From Glandiceps talaboti (lineage: Eukaryota > Hemichordata > Enteropneusta > Spengelidae), in assembly GCF_964340395.1 (NCBI RefSeq), contig NC_135571.1:10390440-10401439 (forward strand): a stretch of 11,000 nt of DNA. The letters run 5' to 3'. Positions 1 to 9,846 of this stretch are shown one piece after another. Below the pieces are notes generated by a model. The model was not told where the DNA came from and did not search any database. It saw only the letters and a list, made by a program, of their open reading frames with translations. A program made the position numbers and the translations under genes. Position 1 is the stretch's first letter; each line of letters begins with the position of its first letter.

Positions 1-61
1 GATGATCGCACAATGCGTGAAACTCCGAGTTACAACCAAGAAAGAGTTCCAGTACTACCAA

Positions 62-824
<763 letters not shown>

Positions 825-922
825 TCTGTAATTTATGCAAAATCGATATTTTTTTACTGGTTTTGTCAGGTGGTTTGTAATTTATGTAAAATCTATATTT
901 TTTAACTGTGTCGTTTTGTGAG
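825..922. repeat. 49-bp tandem duplication, two copies
   Basis: Two adjacent, diverged copies with period 49 bp. GTAATTTATG recurs at 828 and 877, each followed by AAAATC-ATATTTTTT and then a GTTTTGT-(C/G)AGG end. Copy two differs by several substitutions, so the duplication is not recent. A minus-strand reading frame across it merely repeats the same peptide twice. Confidence 0.85.
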
Positions 923-1057
923 GAGGTATTACTCAAAGTGTATACTATGATAAAATAGGTCCATTGCGTATAGTCTCAAAAACGTACAGTATTGGTTACA
1001 GTTTATCTGATCGTTTTTTTTCCTAATTTTTGTCATCTGTGTTGGTAATTCAATTAG

Positions 1058-1490
1058 ACTGTAAGATATACATCATGTTGTTCAGCCCTGTCAGACTTCT
1101 AAACCACTGTAAGATACGTCATGTTCTTCAGCCCTATCAGACTTCTAAACCACTGTAAGATATGTTGTGTTGTTCAGCCCTATCAGACTTCTAAACCACT
1201 GTAAGATATGCTGTGTTGTTCAGCCCTATCAGACTTCTAAATCACTGTAAGATATGTCGTGTTGTTCAGTCCTATCAGACTTCTAAACCACTGTAAGATA
1301 TGTTGTGTTGTTCAGCCTATCAGACTTCTAAACCACTGTAAGATATGTCGTGTTGTTCAGCCCTATCAGACTTCTAAACCACTGTAAGATATGTTGTGTT
1401 GTTCAGCCCTATCAGACTTCTAAACCACTGTAAGATATGTTGTGTTGTTCAGCCCTATCAGACTTCTAAACCACTGTAAGATACGTCATG
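1058..1490. repeat. 46-bp minisatellite, nine units plus a partial tenth
   Basis: Units begin ACTGTAAGAT and end CAGACTTCTAAACC. They start at 1058, 1106, 1152, 1198, 1244, 1290, 1335, 1381, 1427 and 1473. Spacing is 46 bp except 48 for the first unit (an extra AT) and 45 for the sixth (one C lost in CAGCCCTAT). The last copy breaks off after about 18 bp. Most variation sits at unit positions 12-16, where the dinucleotide states are CG, TG or CA. The rest of the unit is nearly invariant, pointing to homogenisation by unequal exchange or slippage. I see no coding role. Confidence 0.97.
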
Positions 1491-2281
1491 TATGTGTAGG
1501 TTTCTTAACCACGAATTCTGTATCTTAAGACTGTAATCCAATGTGTTGTATAAAACTTTTGATCCAACACAAAAGTGAATCATTTTTATATGAAATGTTC
1601 CACTGTGTACTTCAGTAAACAGATAGTTAATTCTGATCAACATGGCAACAGTTAACAAACAGAACCATAACACGTGCGGTGTATCATGATCACATCAGTG
1701 AGAATAATCAACTCGAGTCAACGGAGCGTGTAGATAAACTGTCTATGCATGAGTAGGTGCTTTGTCTGTGAAGGAAATTAACGGCCAAATATCCACAATA
1801 TATGTTGGTGAATATTGTTGAGTAGATCGCGAGGCAAGGTGATTTGAATAATTGCTGTTATAGAAAAAATAAGCCATAGAAATTTGAAAATCAATTAGGT
1901 TTTTAGCAATTTTGAAGGCTAGTCACGATCTGGGCTATAAGTATGTATTCAATAACTATATTAATACCACAGAGTGACACGTCTGTACAATTTAATGATA
2001 ACATATTCAATAAGTCAACAACACGACATACTATACGTACAAGAAACTATTTAATGTACATATGGTACATGTCAACCATGATATTCAGGTTATTTATTTT
2101 ATGTTCAACCCCAATCAATTCCTGTGTGTCTACACACCCCTGTTGTCCATTCACCAAAATATACATTTTGTATAACCACGAACCAATCGACTAGTTAGCT
2201 ATATGTTATGCCTAGAGACCAATTTCCTTCTCTACCTAATGCTTAGCAACATATCTAATATGCATAAATACGTGAACGCTC
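1491..2281. other. Non-coding stretch between tandem repeats
   Basis: Ordinary AT-rich sequence. Short open frames occur on both strands (up to about 80 codons) but show no recognisable domain, no convincing splice context and no composition shift. I see no RNA gene or inverted repeat of note. Confidence 0.55.
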
Positions 2282-2576
2282 GTACGCGCGCGCACGCACA
2301 TACATACATACATACATACATACATACATACATACATACATACATACATACATACATACATACATACATACATAAATACACACACATACATACATACATG
2401 TATAACATACATACATACATACATACATACATACATACATACATACATACATACATACATACATACATACGTACGTACGTACGTACATACATACATACAT
2501 ACATACATACATACATGTACATACATACACACACGCATATACAGACATACAGATACACACACACATACATACACAA
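2282..2576. repeat. Compound (TACA)n / (GTAC)n microsatellite
   Basis: An array of TACA/CATA tetranucleotides led in by a CG/CA-rich alternating patch (about 2285-2300). Near its centre (about 2470-2488) lies a short block of self-complementary GTAC units, and CACA variants lie at both ends. Almost the whole 295 bp is alternating pyrimidine-purine, with breaks only at AAATA near 2374 and TATAACATA near 2401. Long frames on both strands (Tyr-Ile-His-Thr repeats on plus, Cys-Met-Tyr-Val repeats on minus) are translations of the repeat and not genes. Confidence 0.97.
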
Positions 2577-5204
2577 TACCCTTATGTGAAGCTCGCAAAA
2601 TAGTACGTTGCACTAGGATTTCAATTGTTACACCTTTGAAGGACAGCAGACAACACACTTCTTACATTTAATTGTGAGATTTAGAAATAGGTGTGTCTAT
2701 CCATGCATACAGAACAGCACCAGGCCCTTAAAAAACGTGTATGTTTTTGAGTGTACCTCAAACACATGGGTCACATTCCGTTGTTGGTTGTCAAGAAAAT
2801 TAACAATGTTATTGGACCATAACAATTGAGAAGCATAAATATGTCAAAGAGAGGTTAGTTCTACTTGACCTTTAAATCGATACAACTCTATTATCCCTGA
2901 CCTCTCCGAAGTTACGATGTAAATTTGATAAAAAACAACGGTAACCCTGGGTTTGCTTTGGAGTACCTAACAGTAAGAGATGTGATATATTTTAAAACAG
3001 ATCTGTGAACAACTAACTGTCAGATCCGTCTTGTTCATTGTGTTACAGAAAGCGTATAGCTAAACGTACTTGGACCTGGATTACTAATAATTAGAAGCCC
3101 CGTGTGACCAATGTGTGAGCATTTGTCAACGGGTGCTACTTTTTGTGTTGAAGCAAGTCGAACAACATACATGGTGGAGAGTAGTAGCAGAAACAAACAT
3201 TGGAATAGTAATGCTAAAGGTATTCATTGTCGCTGACAGCTTTTGTCGTCAGAGTAAACCTAATGGAACAAGAAATTACTAATTGAACTGTTTTTACATA
3301 GACAGAACCGGCCTAATTATTCACTCTTTTGGCTTTCATGAGATATTCGGACGACCGGAATTCTCACGGAAGCACTAAATATCCTAACTAAACAAGACGT
3401 GACTTGTTAATTCCGAAAGGAAATTGTTATCAACATGAGAATTTAGACTAAATTAATCATTGATATCTTTGAAAATTATAAATTCCGATAAATGCCGTAA
3501 TAATACGAGGCTCGAATAGCACACATCCAAGCCCCAAACGTGGTAAGAATTCGTTTTTTTTTATATACACAGTGTTTAATCATGTTTCGTAAGTCAGCAT
3601 ACCTGTTACACACGGCACAATGTCGATGAAAACACCGACACATTTCCAATTCCCCACTTATATAAACCTTACCTTTCGATGACAACGGATAACAGCTTGT
3701 CTCTACTTCAAGTTGTCTCTGCGACTGTGTGGTAATCTTGTCTGCTGCAAGGCTAGCTTACACGGTGTATATCAACGGACCAAGATCTCAACTATCGCTA
3801 AAAGTAGTCGAAGTGTTTGTTTAATCAAGAAAGTGTGTACTGAATGATCAAATACTCGGTGTGCTAGGTGATCGATGGAGTGTGTGATATGACCGAACCG
3901 CTTCAGTGACTCGAGTATCTTGCAGCTTGTATTCAAGTTAGCTGCTATTGTGTATAGATACCCTCGAAGCCTCCATCTATGCTCCAAGGCATAATACGCG
4001 TCTATTCGGGACACATGTGGTTTTCTTTTGTATCTCATCATCATTAACGATCTAAAAAAAATCTTTGCCCGAACACATAAGTACATGTGAGGCCATTAAT
4101 CCCCACTGAGACGTGGGGTTAGGAAAGGTTATGTTTTATTGTGAGTAATGGCGGGCTATTGAGCAGACGATAGTGAAAGAGATTCTTGTTATGACTATGA
4201 AAAACGTCATTTTATTGTCTTGCGGAGTTGACAGCAGGTGTATGTTCGTTTTATTCAGAATTTGTTGAGTTATATTTGAAATGACACCCACAAAGATCAC
4301 TTGAAGACAATTACGGTAGGTAGATAGCTCAGTATGACTCAAATGGCGACTACAATTCAAGTCTAATGACTTTTAAATGCCCATAATTCAATCCTAGGAT
4401 CTCGAATTAGTGTGCTCCTATCAGTGAAGACATTAAGGATTACATAGGATTATTCTTTTGGTAGAGACCAACTTTTTCCGTAACTCTGCCAGAAAAGTGG
4501 TTATTTTTACACTATTTTTTTGTCCTAATCACAAGTGGGCCTTTCACATTTTAGAGAAAAAAAGGTACACACTATATCAATGGAATATGTCAGATCCCGA
4601 TGGGCAATTTTTTGAAGGAACATATTTTTCACATTAATTGTCATAGTCTTGTAGACTTCTCAGGTGCATGCAACATGTGTGTCTCTTTTCAGTAAAAAAA
4701 TTGTTTGTGATTATCAAAGGTAACGAAAACAATGTGATCAGAACTTGATAAACACGCATTGTTTATGCACCGTAGCTCCCTGTAGAATAATGGTATGGTC
4801 CTTACTTAGGCACTACAGTGCTACTAGACATCGTACTTTCTAAACAATTAAAAAACGTGATCAAACATTTGAAAGTAAATAAAACTACCATTATTTGTAT
4901 TTGGAAGCTTGTACAAACACAAACCAGACAACATAGTGTTAAACCATATATGTACTTATATATACTGTGACGTATTAGACTGAGAAACGGAGTATTTACA
5001 GACATCCACCAGGTATGACAACAGTGGCATTCAGCATACAAGCTTGCAAACATATATTTCAGTGCACACAAAACAGACTATACACATATTCTGACAGAGA
5101 TAGGTAAATATATGTAGACAAAAAGTGTACTTTTTAACAGTATACGACTCATACAGGAGAAACTATGGCAACATCACTAACGTTGCAACGTTTCAACACG
5201 TTGA
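2577..5204. other. Long gene-free AT-rich stretch
   Basis: I find no supportable exon, RNA gene or mobile element in these roughly 2.6 kb. Minus-strand open frames at 3476-3685, 3772-4086 and 4802-5071 are the longest. They lack a recognisable domain, and their Cys or hydrophobic content does not match a family I know. This may be intron or intergenic DNA. A diverged exon could be missed by eye. Confidence 0.5.
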
Positions 5205-5392
5205 AAATAATAACACTGCCAACATCACTATCACTACCACAATAACGATCTTTGACCAACACCACCATATCATCGTGACCACCACTACCACCACCACGAC
5301 CACCACCTTCGGGACCACTATCAACACCTTGACCACCACCACCACCACCACCACCACCACCACCACCACCACCACCACCACCACTACTGCCA
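5205..5392. repeat. (ACC)n trinucleotide array with degenerate flanks
   Basis: A pure (ACC)17 run occupies about 5332-5382, preceded from about 5205 by imperfect ACC/ATC/ACT triplets. All reading frames through it stay open: poly-Thr on plus, poly-Gly or poly-Val on minus. The apparent 116-codon plus-strand frame at 5125-5475 has no domain outside the repeat, so I treat it as an artefact. The minus strand is (GGT)n and could form two-tetrad G-quadruplexes. Confidence 0.95.
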
Positions 5393-5478
5393 TCACCGTT
5401 AGTCTGGTTGTACCCCACTGTCATCTGTACCCCTTCCAACAAGCCAAAAAGTTCATACAAGCTAAGTATACTTAGTGA

Positions 5479-5847
5479 GGCCTAAAGAAAATAATTGTTT
5501 GGTTCCGGTTACCCAACCCCACCTAGTTTTTCACGCCGACCCTAAACTTTTTTTTAAGTATTCAAGAAAAAAATCGCGAAAATTATGTCGCAAGAAATAG
5601 TGGATGCGGAAACTGTCATCAACTTAAAAAGACAATTTAAAACTGTTCTTCCAATCTGTAATGGCTGTACATCTGATGGGAAAAATCCAATGTAATAACA
5701 CAGAGACCATATGGAAAACAACGGAAAACACAACTACCTGAACTAGACACTCACATATGAAAAAAAAAATATATGTATAAAAAATAATATAAAAAATCTA
5801 CCTGGCCCACCTATTCTAAATGGAACCACGCATTTTTTTGTTAGGCC
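5479..5847 (+). mobile_element. MITE-like non-autonomous DNA transposon, complete copy
   Basis: This 369-bp element is bounded by imperfect ~26-28-bp terminal inverted repeats. The left end reads GGCCTAA, an A-rich spacer, then GGTTCC at about 5501-5506. The reverse complement of the right end reads GGCCTAA, an A-rich spacer, then GTGGTTCC. Immediately outside both ends is TGA (5476-5478 and 5848-5850), consistent with a 3-bp target-site duplication. There is no open frame of note, so it would depend on a transposase in trans. A second copy in inverted orientation lies at 8134-8507. The best-conserved internal block, 5602-5666, differs from its counterpart at 5 of 65 positions. Three-bp duplications occur in PIF/Harbinger and CACTA groups, but TGA does not fit the usual Harbinger TWA, so I do not assign a superfamily. 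Confidence 0.85.
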
Positions 5848-5850
5848 TGA

Positions 5851-6975
5851 ACTGACAGTAAAGGTGTATTTAGTCGATTGAAGTACGACCTAGAGGTGTA
5901 TTTACCGTATACTACACTAGAAAGTTGAATAAAGTGACTACCTGACAACTTGGCCTAAGTACAGGATTATATAGAGATGAATTCTAGTCATGTTTATAGG
6001 AAACCTAATACAGACAATATAGATTAACTTTGAGTGTTTGTTAGTTGTGCCTTTCATATTAAATCTGTTCACAGTAAGATAAATATTTGTACGTTGTGTT
6101 TGTAGAGACTTTCCCTGGAGGTTTCAAAACACACGTTGACAACAAACTCTTTTATAGAACTGTGTTGACTCAGCCTGTTATATCAGACACAATTAATTTT
6201 TTCTCTCTAAATATTTGAACCCCATAGACAGATGTACGTACATGTAATTGGGGTTAAAGGTCAAATGCCAGTTAACTAAGTAAAGTAGGTTACTCGGGTT
6301 AGTCTACGTATACAAGTGCGTATGATAGAATGATTCCTATTAACAAGAGGTGGCGCATGCGTAATTTGGAGTCCGTCATAACAATAGTACACAGAATCTT
6401 TGAGAATGTTACAAACTGTCCATGAGGAGTGAAAACGTTTGTTATGGCCGAATCGTTCATAGAATTACAGCAGTCGTTTGAAGACAACTGTGTATAGCAT
6501 GTATTTCATGTCTTCTGACAGAAACATAAAATGATATCATATAGGTCGCTTTTATATGTAAGGAATTAACCATGAAGGAACCATTCCAAATAACCGTTTC
6601 TATGGATACAACAATTAAAGTAGCCATGTAGATTAGAAATTGGTACTTACTTGGGATTTTTAAATTAAGAAGGGAACTTTACTATTGGGAGCCTGTGAAT
6701 CTATCAGATTCTTAGGGTGAAAATTAAATCTTAAAAATGAGTTGGCATCTCACCACCAGCTGGAGGAAAGAAAGTACACATCAGGAACAATTCACAGTAT
6801 CTAACAGTTGGGACGTTAGCTCACTGACTAGTGTTAAGGGGACTTGGGTTTGGCTTCTACACGTGTCACTTTCTGTCCTCAATTATAACAAAAATGAACT
6901 GCACTATATCTTTTTTTTTGCATTCTACCCCTGTTCTAGATAGCAGTGTATTTGTTAAGCCGAACTACTAATATT
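5851..6975. other. Gene-free AT-rich stretch between repeats
   Basis: No supportable gene. The plus-strand frame at 6737-6943 and minus-strand frame at 6299-6487 have no recognisable domain. The only structure I note is a short hairpin at 6218-6255, listed separately. Confidence 0.5.
6218..6255. repeat. Short inverted repeat with palindromic loop
   Basis: The arms AACCCCA (6218-6224) and TGGGGTT (6249-6255) are perfect reverse complements. They enclose a 24-bp loop that contains the perfect 12-bp palindrome ATGTACGTACAT (6232-6243). No terminator role is expected in a eukaryotic genome. It could be a chance hairpin or a protein site. Confidence 0.55.
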
Positions 6976-7400
6976 CAGTTTTGTACTTCAGTGGTATATG
7001 AACTACAGGTGGTGTGTCGTTCTGTGTTTTCGTGTATCAATGTTGATTTGACCTGACTAGTACAAAAGAGACACGTCCGCTTAATGTTATAAAGACAGCA
7101 GTTTGTTATTGCAGGGTTACAAAGAGATACCATCATATCTTGTAAACTTTACTTTAAAATATACATGATACGTGTGATCGAAGTGGAGACACACAATGCA
7201 TTTTGGAACAGACAACATATTAATTTAAGCAACACAACTTCTAATATGATAGAAACCTCTCGGGATTATTGTTTATCTGTGTGAAGGATTACAAAGAGAT
7301 ACCATCATATTTTGTAAATTTTATTTTAGATATACATGATATGTGTGATGGAAGTAGACCATAGATTACATTACAATAGTTAGGGATGTCAACGATCACA
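6976..7400 (+). repeat. Dispersed repeat, copy A, with internally duplicated core
   Basis: This copy aligns with copy B at 8529-8798. Both start CAGTTTTGTACT, share a long segment around TCAATGTTGATTTGAC and CTGACTAGTACAAAAGAGA, then a core starting ACAAAGAGATACCATCATAT and ending GTGTGATCGAAGT. In copy A the core occurs twice, at about 7117-7186 and 7289-7356, 172 bp apart. Between them is a segment (7183-7230) that also matches 7551-7598. The tail (about 7368-7400, ACATTACAATAG then a CAACGATCAC motif) matches the copy B tail. No protein is encoded. A tandem core plus a microsatellite in a sister copy resembles bivalve pearl-type non-autonomous elements, but that assignment is inference. 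Confidence 0.8.
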
Positions 7401-7439
7401 ATGACATTCAATTGAATATATTAATTCAATCATCAATGA

Positions 7440-7710
7440 CACTTTGATAGAGAGGAAGTTTACCGGCAACCCTTGGCTACGTCAGGTACAAGGTGAAAGT
7501 ACGAGTGCAAACACCCGAGGCCTGCTCGTCCAGAATACATGGTATTGTGTGTGGAGACGCGCAATGCATTCTGGAACCGACAACAGGTCCATTTAAGCGT
7601 GAAAGAAGGGCCAATATACGAGGGTTGGGGTTCAGATCTGTTTCCACAGGTCTAAGCTATGACGTTCATCGGAGACAGAACCCTATAAGCCCCTCCCTTC
7701 CTGTGTAAAT
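7440..7710 (+). repeat. CpG-richer segment related to copy A; possible repeat module or unrecognised exon
   Basis: This stretch is visibly more GC- and CpG-rich than its surroundings. It holds a 71-codon open frame (7493-7708) that I do not recognise as any family. Bases 7551-7598 match 7183-7230 inside copy A at about 40 of 48 positions. Where this segment has GCGC and CCG, copy A has ACAC and CAG, as expected if copy A is the older, CpG-decayed version. The simplest reading is a younger member or module of the same repeat family. A captured or genuine exon cannot be excluded. I assign no function to the peptide. Confidence 0.5.
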
Positions 7711-8111
7711 TGATGAGAATATTATCTATTACGAGTGTCAATATAGGATCATGATCCCTTTCATAAATGTCACATCTATCCACACGTTCTTACGATGTAC
7801 GGGTTAGTTGTCAAGTGTCAGGCATTCTTTATGAATTTTCAATGCTAACAAAGAATGTATACCACAAAGTTTTAAGTTTGCATATATAATTACATTGTCC
7901 TTTTTTACATATAGAGTAACATTTATATATTGGTACAAAAAGCTAAACTTGAACATATGTAATCAAATATGTTAATTAACAAATTAAAGTTCTATTCACA
8001 AGGTATCGAACCTGATTATGTTGTAGCAGTCGATGATATTACAGACGGAATATCAAATTTGTTCACATTTTTTTCTGATAACTAAATTGAAGCATTTTGT
8101 ATAGTGTGAAG
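7711..8111. other. AT-rich non-coding stretch
   Basis: I see no gene, RNA or clear repeat. This is AT-rich filler between the CpG-richer segment and the fragment that precedes the second MITE. Confidence 0.5.
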
Positions 8112-8133
8112 TTTCAATGTTGATTTGACTTGA
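8112..8133 (+). repeat. Short fragment of the dispersed repeat abutting the second MITE
   Basis: TTCAATGTTGATTTGACTTGA matches TATCAATGTTGATTTGACCTGA of copy A (about 7035-7055) and the same segment of copy B. It ends at TGA exactly where the MITE begins. The corresponding continuation (CTAGTAC) is not found at the far side of the MITE, so the right flank was lost or this is a truncated fragment. Confidence 0.55.
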
Positions 8134-8507
8134 GGCCTAATAAAAAATTGTGTGGTTCCGATAACGCTCAATTTTAGAATAGGTGGGTATGTAGATTTTT
8201 TTATTATATTATATTATATTTTTTATATGTTGGTGTCTAGGTCAGGTTTTCCATTGTCTTCCAAATGGTCTCTGTGTTATTTATTTCATCGTATCAAATG
8301 TGTAGCCATAACAGATTGAAAGAACAGTTTTATATTGTCTTTTTAAATTGATGTCAGTTTCCGCATCCTCTATTTCTCGAGAGACTTCCCATTTTTTGTG
8401 AATTCAATATATTTTTCTCGAAAAAGTAAACTGAAGTTTAGGGTTGGCAATGAAAAACTAGTTTGGGTCGGGTAACCGGAACCAAAGAATTATTTTTTTG
8501 TATTATG
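8134..8507 (-). mobile_element. MITE-like element, second copy, inverted, right end eroded
   Basis: The reverse complement of this segment aligns along its length with 5479-5847. Its left end on the plus strand is GGCCTAA, A-rich spacer, GTGTGGTTCC, preceded by TGA (8131-8133). The opposite end keeps GGTTCC (as GGAACC at 8478-8483) and the A-rich spacer. The expected terminal TTAGGCC is replaced by TATTATG at about 8501-8507, so that terminus has mutated or been deleted. An ATATT pentanucleotide expansion (about 8203-8222) is private to this copy. The conserved core at 8304-8368 is about 92% identical to 5602-5666. It would not be mobile without its end. Confidence 0.82.
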
Positions 8508-8528
8508 TTTTTCTGCATTGTTGAACTG

Positions 8529-8798
8529 CAGTTTTGTACTGCATGCTGTATGAACTGCAGGCTTCATATCTTTTATAATATGGTGTGTCGTGTTTTAGTG
8601 TATCAATGTTGATTTGACCTGACTAGTACAAAAGAGAACGTCCTCTAGTGTTATATAGAGAGCAGTTTGTTATCGTAGGGGTACAAAGAGATACCATCAT
8701 ATTTTGTAAACTTTACTTTAAATATACATGATACGTGTGATCGAAGTAGTCAACATAATATTACACTACAATAGGTGGGGTTGGCAACGGTCACCATG
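8529..8798 (+). repeat. Dispersed repeat, copy B, single core
   Basis: This is the direct-orientation sister of copy A. It shares the CAGTTTTGTACT start, the TCAATGTTGATTTGAC and CTGACTAGTACAAAAGAGA block, one core (about 8681-8750) and the tail ACTACAATAGGTGGGG followed by a CAACGGTCACCATGG motif. It lacks the second core and the 7183-7285 insert seen in copy A. The tail runs within 20 bp into the (TTCA)n-(TCAG)n microsatellites, so the array may belong to the element's 3' side. Confidence 0.8.
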
Positions 8799-8817
8799 GT
8801 ATATCAACATAAATTGT

Positions 8818-8922
8818 TTCATTCATTCATTCATTCATTCATTCATTCATTCATTCATTCATTCATTCATTCATTCAGACAATCAGTCAGTCAGTCAGTC
8901 AGTCAGTCAGTCAGTCAGTCAC
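8818..8922. repeat. Adjacent (TTCA)n and (TCAG)n microsatellites
   Basis: A pure TTCA array runs from 8818 to about 8877. After the 5-bp switch GACAA, a pure TCAG array runs from about 8883 to 8922. The TCAG motif is the permuted complement of the ACTG unit known from pearl-type elements of bivalves. The plus-strand frame reading Ser-Phe-Ile-His then Ser-Val-Ser-Gln repeats is an artefact of the arrays. Confidence 0.95.
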
Positions 8923-9479
8923 ATCCAGTCCTTATGAGTTGCGCATAGCAACATATATATTGGGATATCAAATTAGAATTTCATTTATAACTAATCGAAA
9001 ATCGTTTAATCTAAAAAATATTTGGTCTTTTATGTAGAATACCTTACTACAACCATTGCACCATTTGTCGACAATTTTTGCTGATCAGAACGTCGTTTTA
9101 TCAATGATGGACAATTGAAACTGGGTTTGAAGGTGCCGAAAAGTCGACTATCCAATGTATTCCTCGGGTTGAAATTCCTGCCTTTACCGATCACACAGTT
9201 CTATGACATCACACATTCCACGTCTTATACAAAAAAAACAACAGCATACCACTGTAAATACTCTGAGACTGTCAGATAGATACTAAACTTTATTTACCCA
9301 GAAGGAACAGTGTTACAGTAGCAATTTTAAATTTTGTTAAAAATGACTGAATAAGGTACATAGCTATGAGGGTCAATCAAATCATAGACAATGTCAAATC
9401 AACTACAAATAAAGCATAGTTCAGTTTACATGATCTCCTATACCTGATGACCACATGATACCCCTATGGGAAAAGGAAG
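8923..9479. other. AT-rich non-coding stretch
   Basis: I see no supportable gene, RNA or inverted repeat. It separates the microsatellite arrays from the retroelement relic. Confidence 0.5.
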
Positions 9480-9517
9480 GACCAGATTCCATCAATTTAT
9501 TGAGGTCTATATTTATT

Positions 9518-9558
9518 GTGCTACGTTTCGAGCTCCAGGCTCTTCTTCACAGGTGCAC
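9518..9558 (-). ncRNA. Hammerhead-like stem-loop of a Penelope-type element (degenerate)
   Basis: Read on the minus strand, the order is outer arm GTGC (9555-9558), CTGTGAAGA (9544-9552), helix GAGC/GCTC with five-base loop CTGGA (9530-9542), GAAAC (9525-9529) and outer arm GCAC (9518-9521). A CUGANGA-like strand, helix II and GAAA are the conserved core of hammerhead ribozymes, which are known in the terminal repeats of Penelope-like retroelements. The first strand here reads CTGTGA instead of CTGATGA, and I see no complete cleavage-site helix, so activity is unlikely. Its position about 330 bp downstream of endonuclease remnants on the same strand supports the Penelope reading. Confidence 0.5.
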
Positions 9559-9654
9559 AAATCCAAAAGATAAATTAAAATTGAAAAGTTACTGCAATGT
9601 CTGCGATTAAAATTAGAAACGAATTTTTTAACCACTGTTAAAAACAAGCTGGAC

Positions 9655-9760
9655 AGGATCTGAATAAAAATAAAAATAAGACAATTGCGGAAAATACAAC
9701 CCAGCAGTCACCCGTCTTCTAATTTGTAATACGTGTAGCAGAGACAGTAAAAATTTACAT
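9655..9760. other. Non-coding part of the retroelement 3' region
   Basis: This sequence lies between the endonuclease remnant and the hammerhead-like motif. It includes a short imperfect ATAAAA repeat at about 9662-9678. It is presumably degraded 3' untranslated sequence of the same relic, which is inference from position only. Confidence 0.3.
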
Positions 9761-9817
9761 ACAGTTGTATATAATATATAAGTGTGAAAGGGCGGGGAAC
9801 ATACATTGTTGCGTCAT

Positions 9818-9846
9818 GGGGAGGGGCGGGGGTGGTGGTGACGTCA
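9818..9846 (+). promoter_or_regulatory. G-rich tract abutting a consensus CRE palindrome
   Basis: GGGGAGGGGCGGGGGTGGTGG (9818-9838) contains three tight runs of four or more G plus two GG steps, with another GGGG upstream at about 9794. It is a G-quadruplex candidate. It runs directly into TGACGTCA (9839-9846), the perfect cAMP-response-element palindrome bound by CREB/ATF proteins. The same 8-mer recurs at 10224-10231. This GC-rich patch is unlike the surrounding AT-rich DNA. A regulatory role is only inference. Confidence 0.4.

Noticed and set aside
1058-1490. CRISPR array
   Set aside because: There are no unique spacers. The whole 46-bp unit repeats, and the context is eukaryotic.
2203-2658. 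Several overlapping open frames of 100-140 codons over the TACA array
   Set aside because: They are translations of the tetranucleotide repeat, open on both strands because no unit makes a stop codon. No domain exists outside the array.
3476-4086. Two minus-strand frames (69 and 104 codons), one Cys-containing
   Set aside because: The Cys spacing does not fit kringle, PAN, EGF or zinc-finger patterns. I recognise no domain, and the lengths are within chance expectation.
4318-4375. Possible tRNA-like or SINE promoter (TAGCTCAGTATG followed by an ATTCAAGTC stretch)
   Set aside because: The box-B-like part is weak, its spacing from box A is too short, and no cloverleaf arms can be paired.
5125-5475. 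Thr-rich 116-codon plus frame, and Gly- or Val-rich minus frames
   Set aside because: All frames through an ACC array stay open. The non-repeat ends match no family and there is no splice or initiation context.
6218-6255. Rho-independent-type terminator
   Set aside because: The genome context is eukaryotic, the loop is long, and no U tract follows.
8728-8937. 69-codon frame with Ser-Phe-Ile-His and Ser-Val-Ser-Gln repeats
   Set aside because: It is produced by the TTCA and TCAG microsatellites and begins inside a dispersed repeat.
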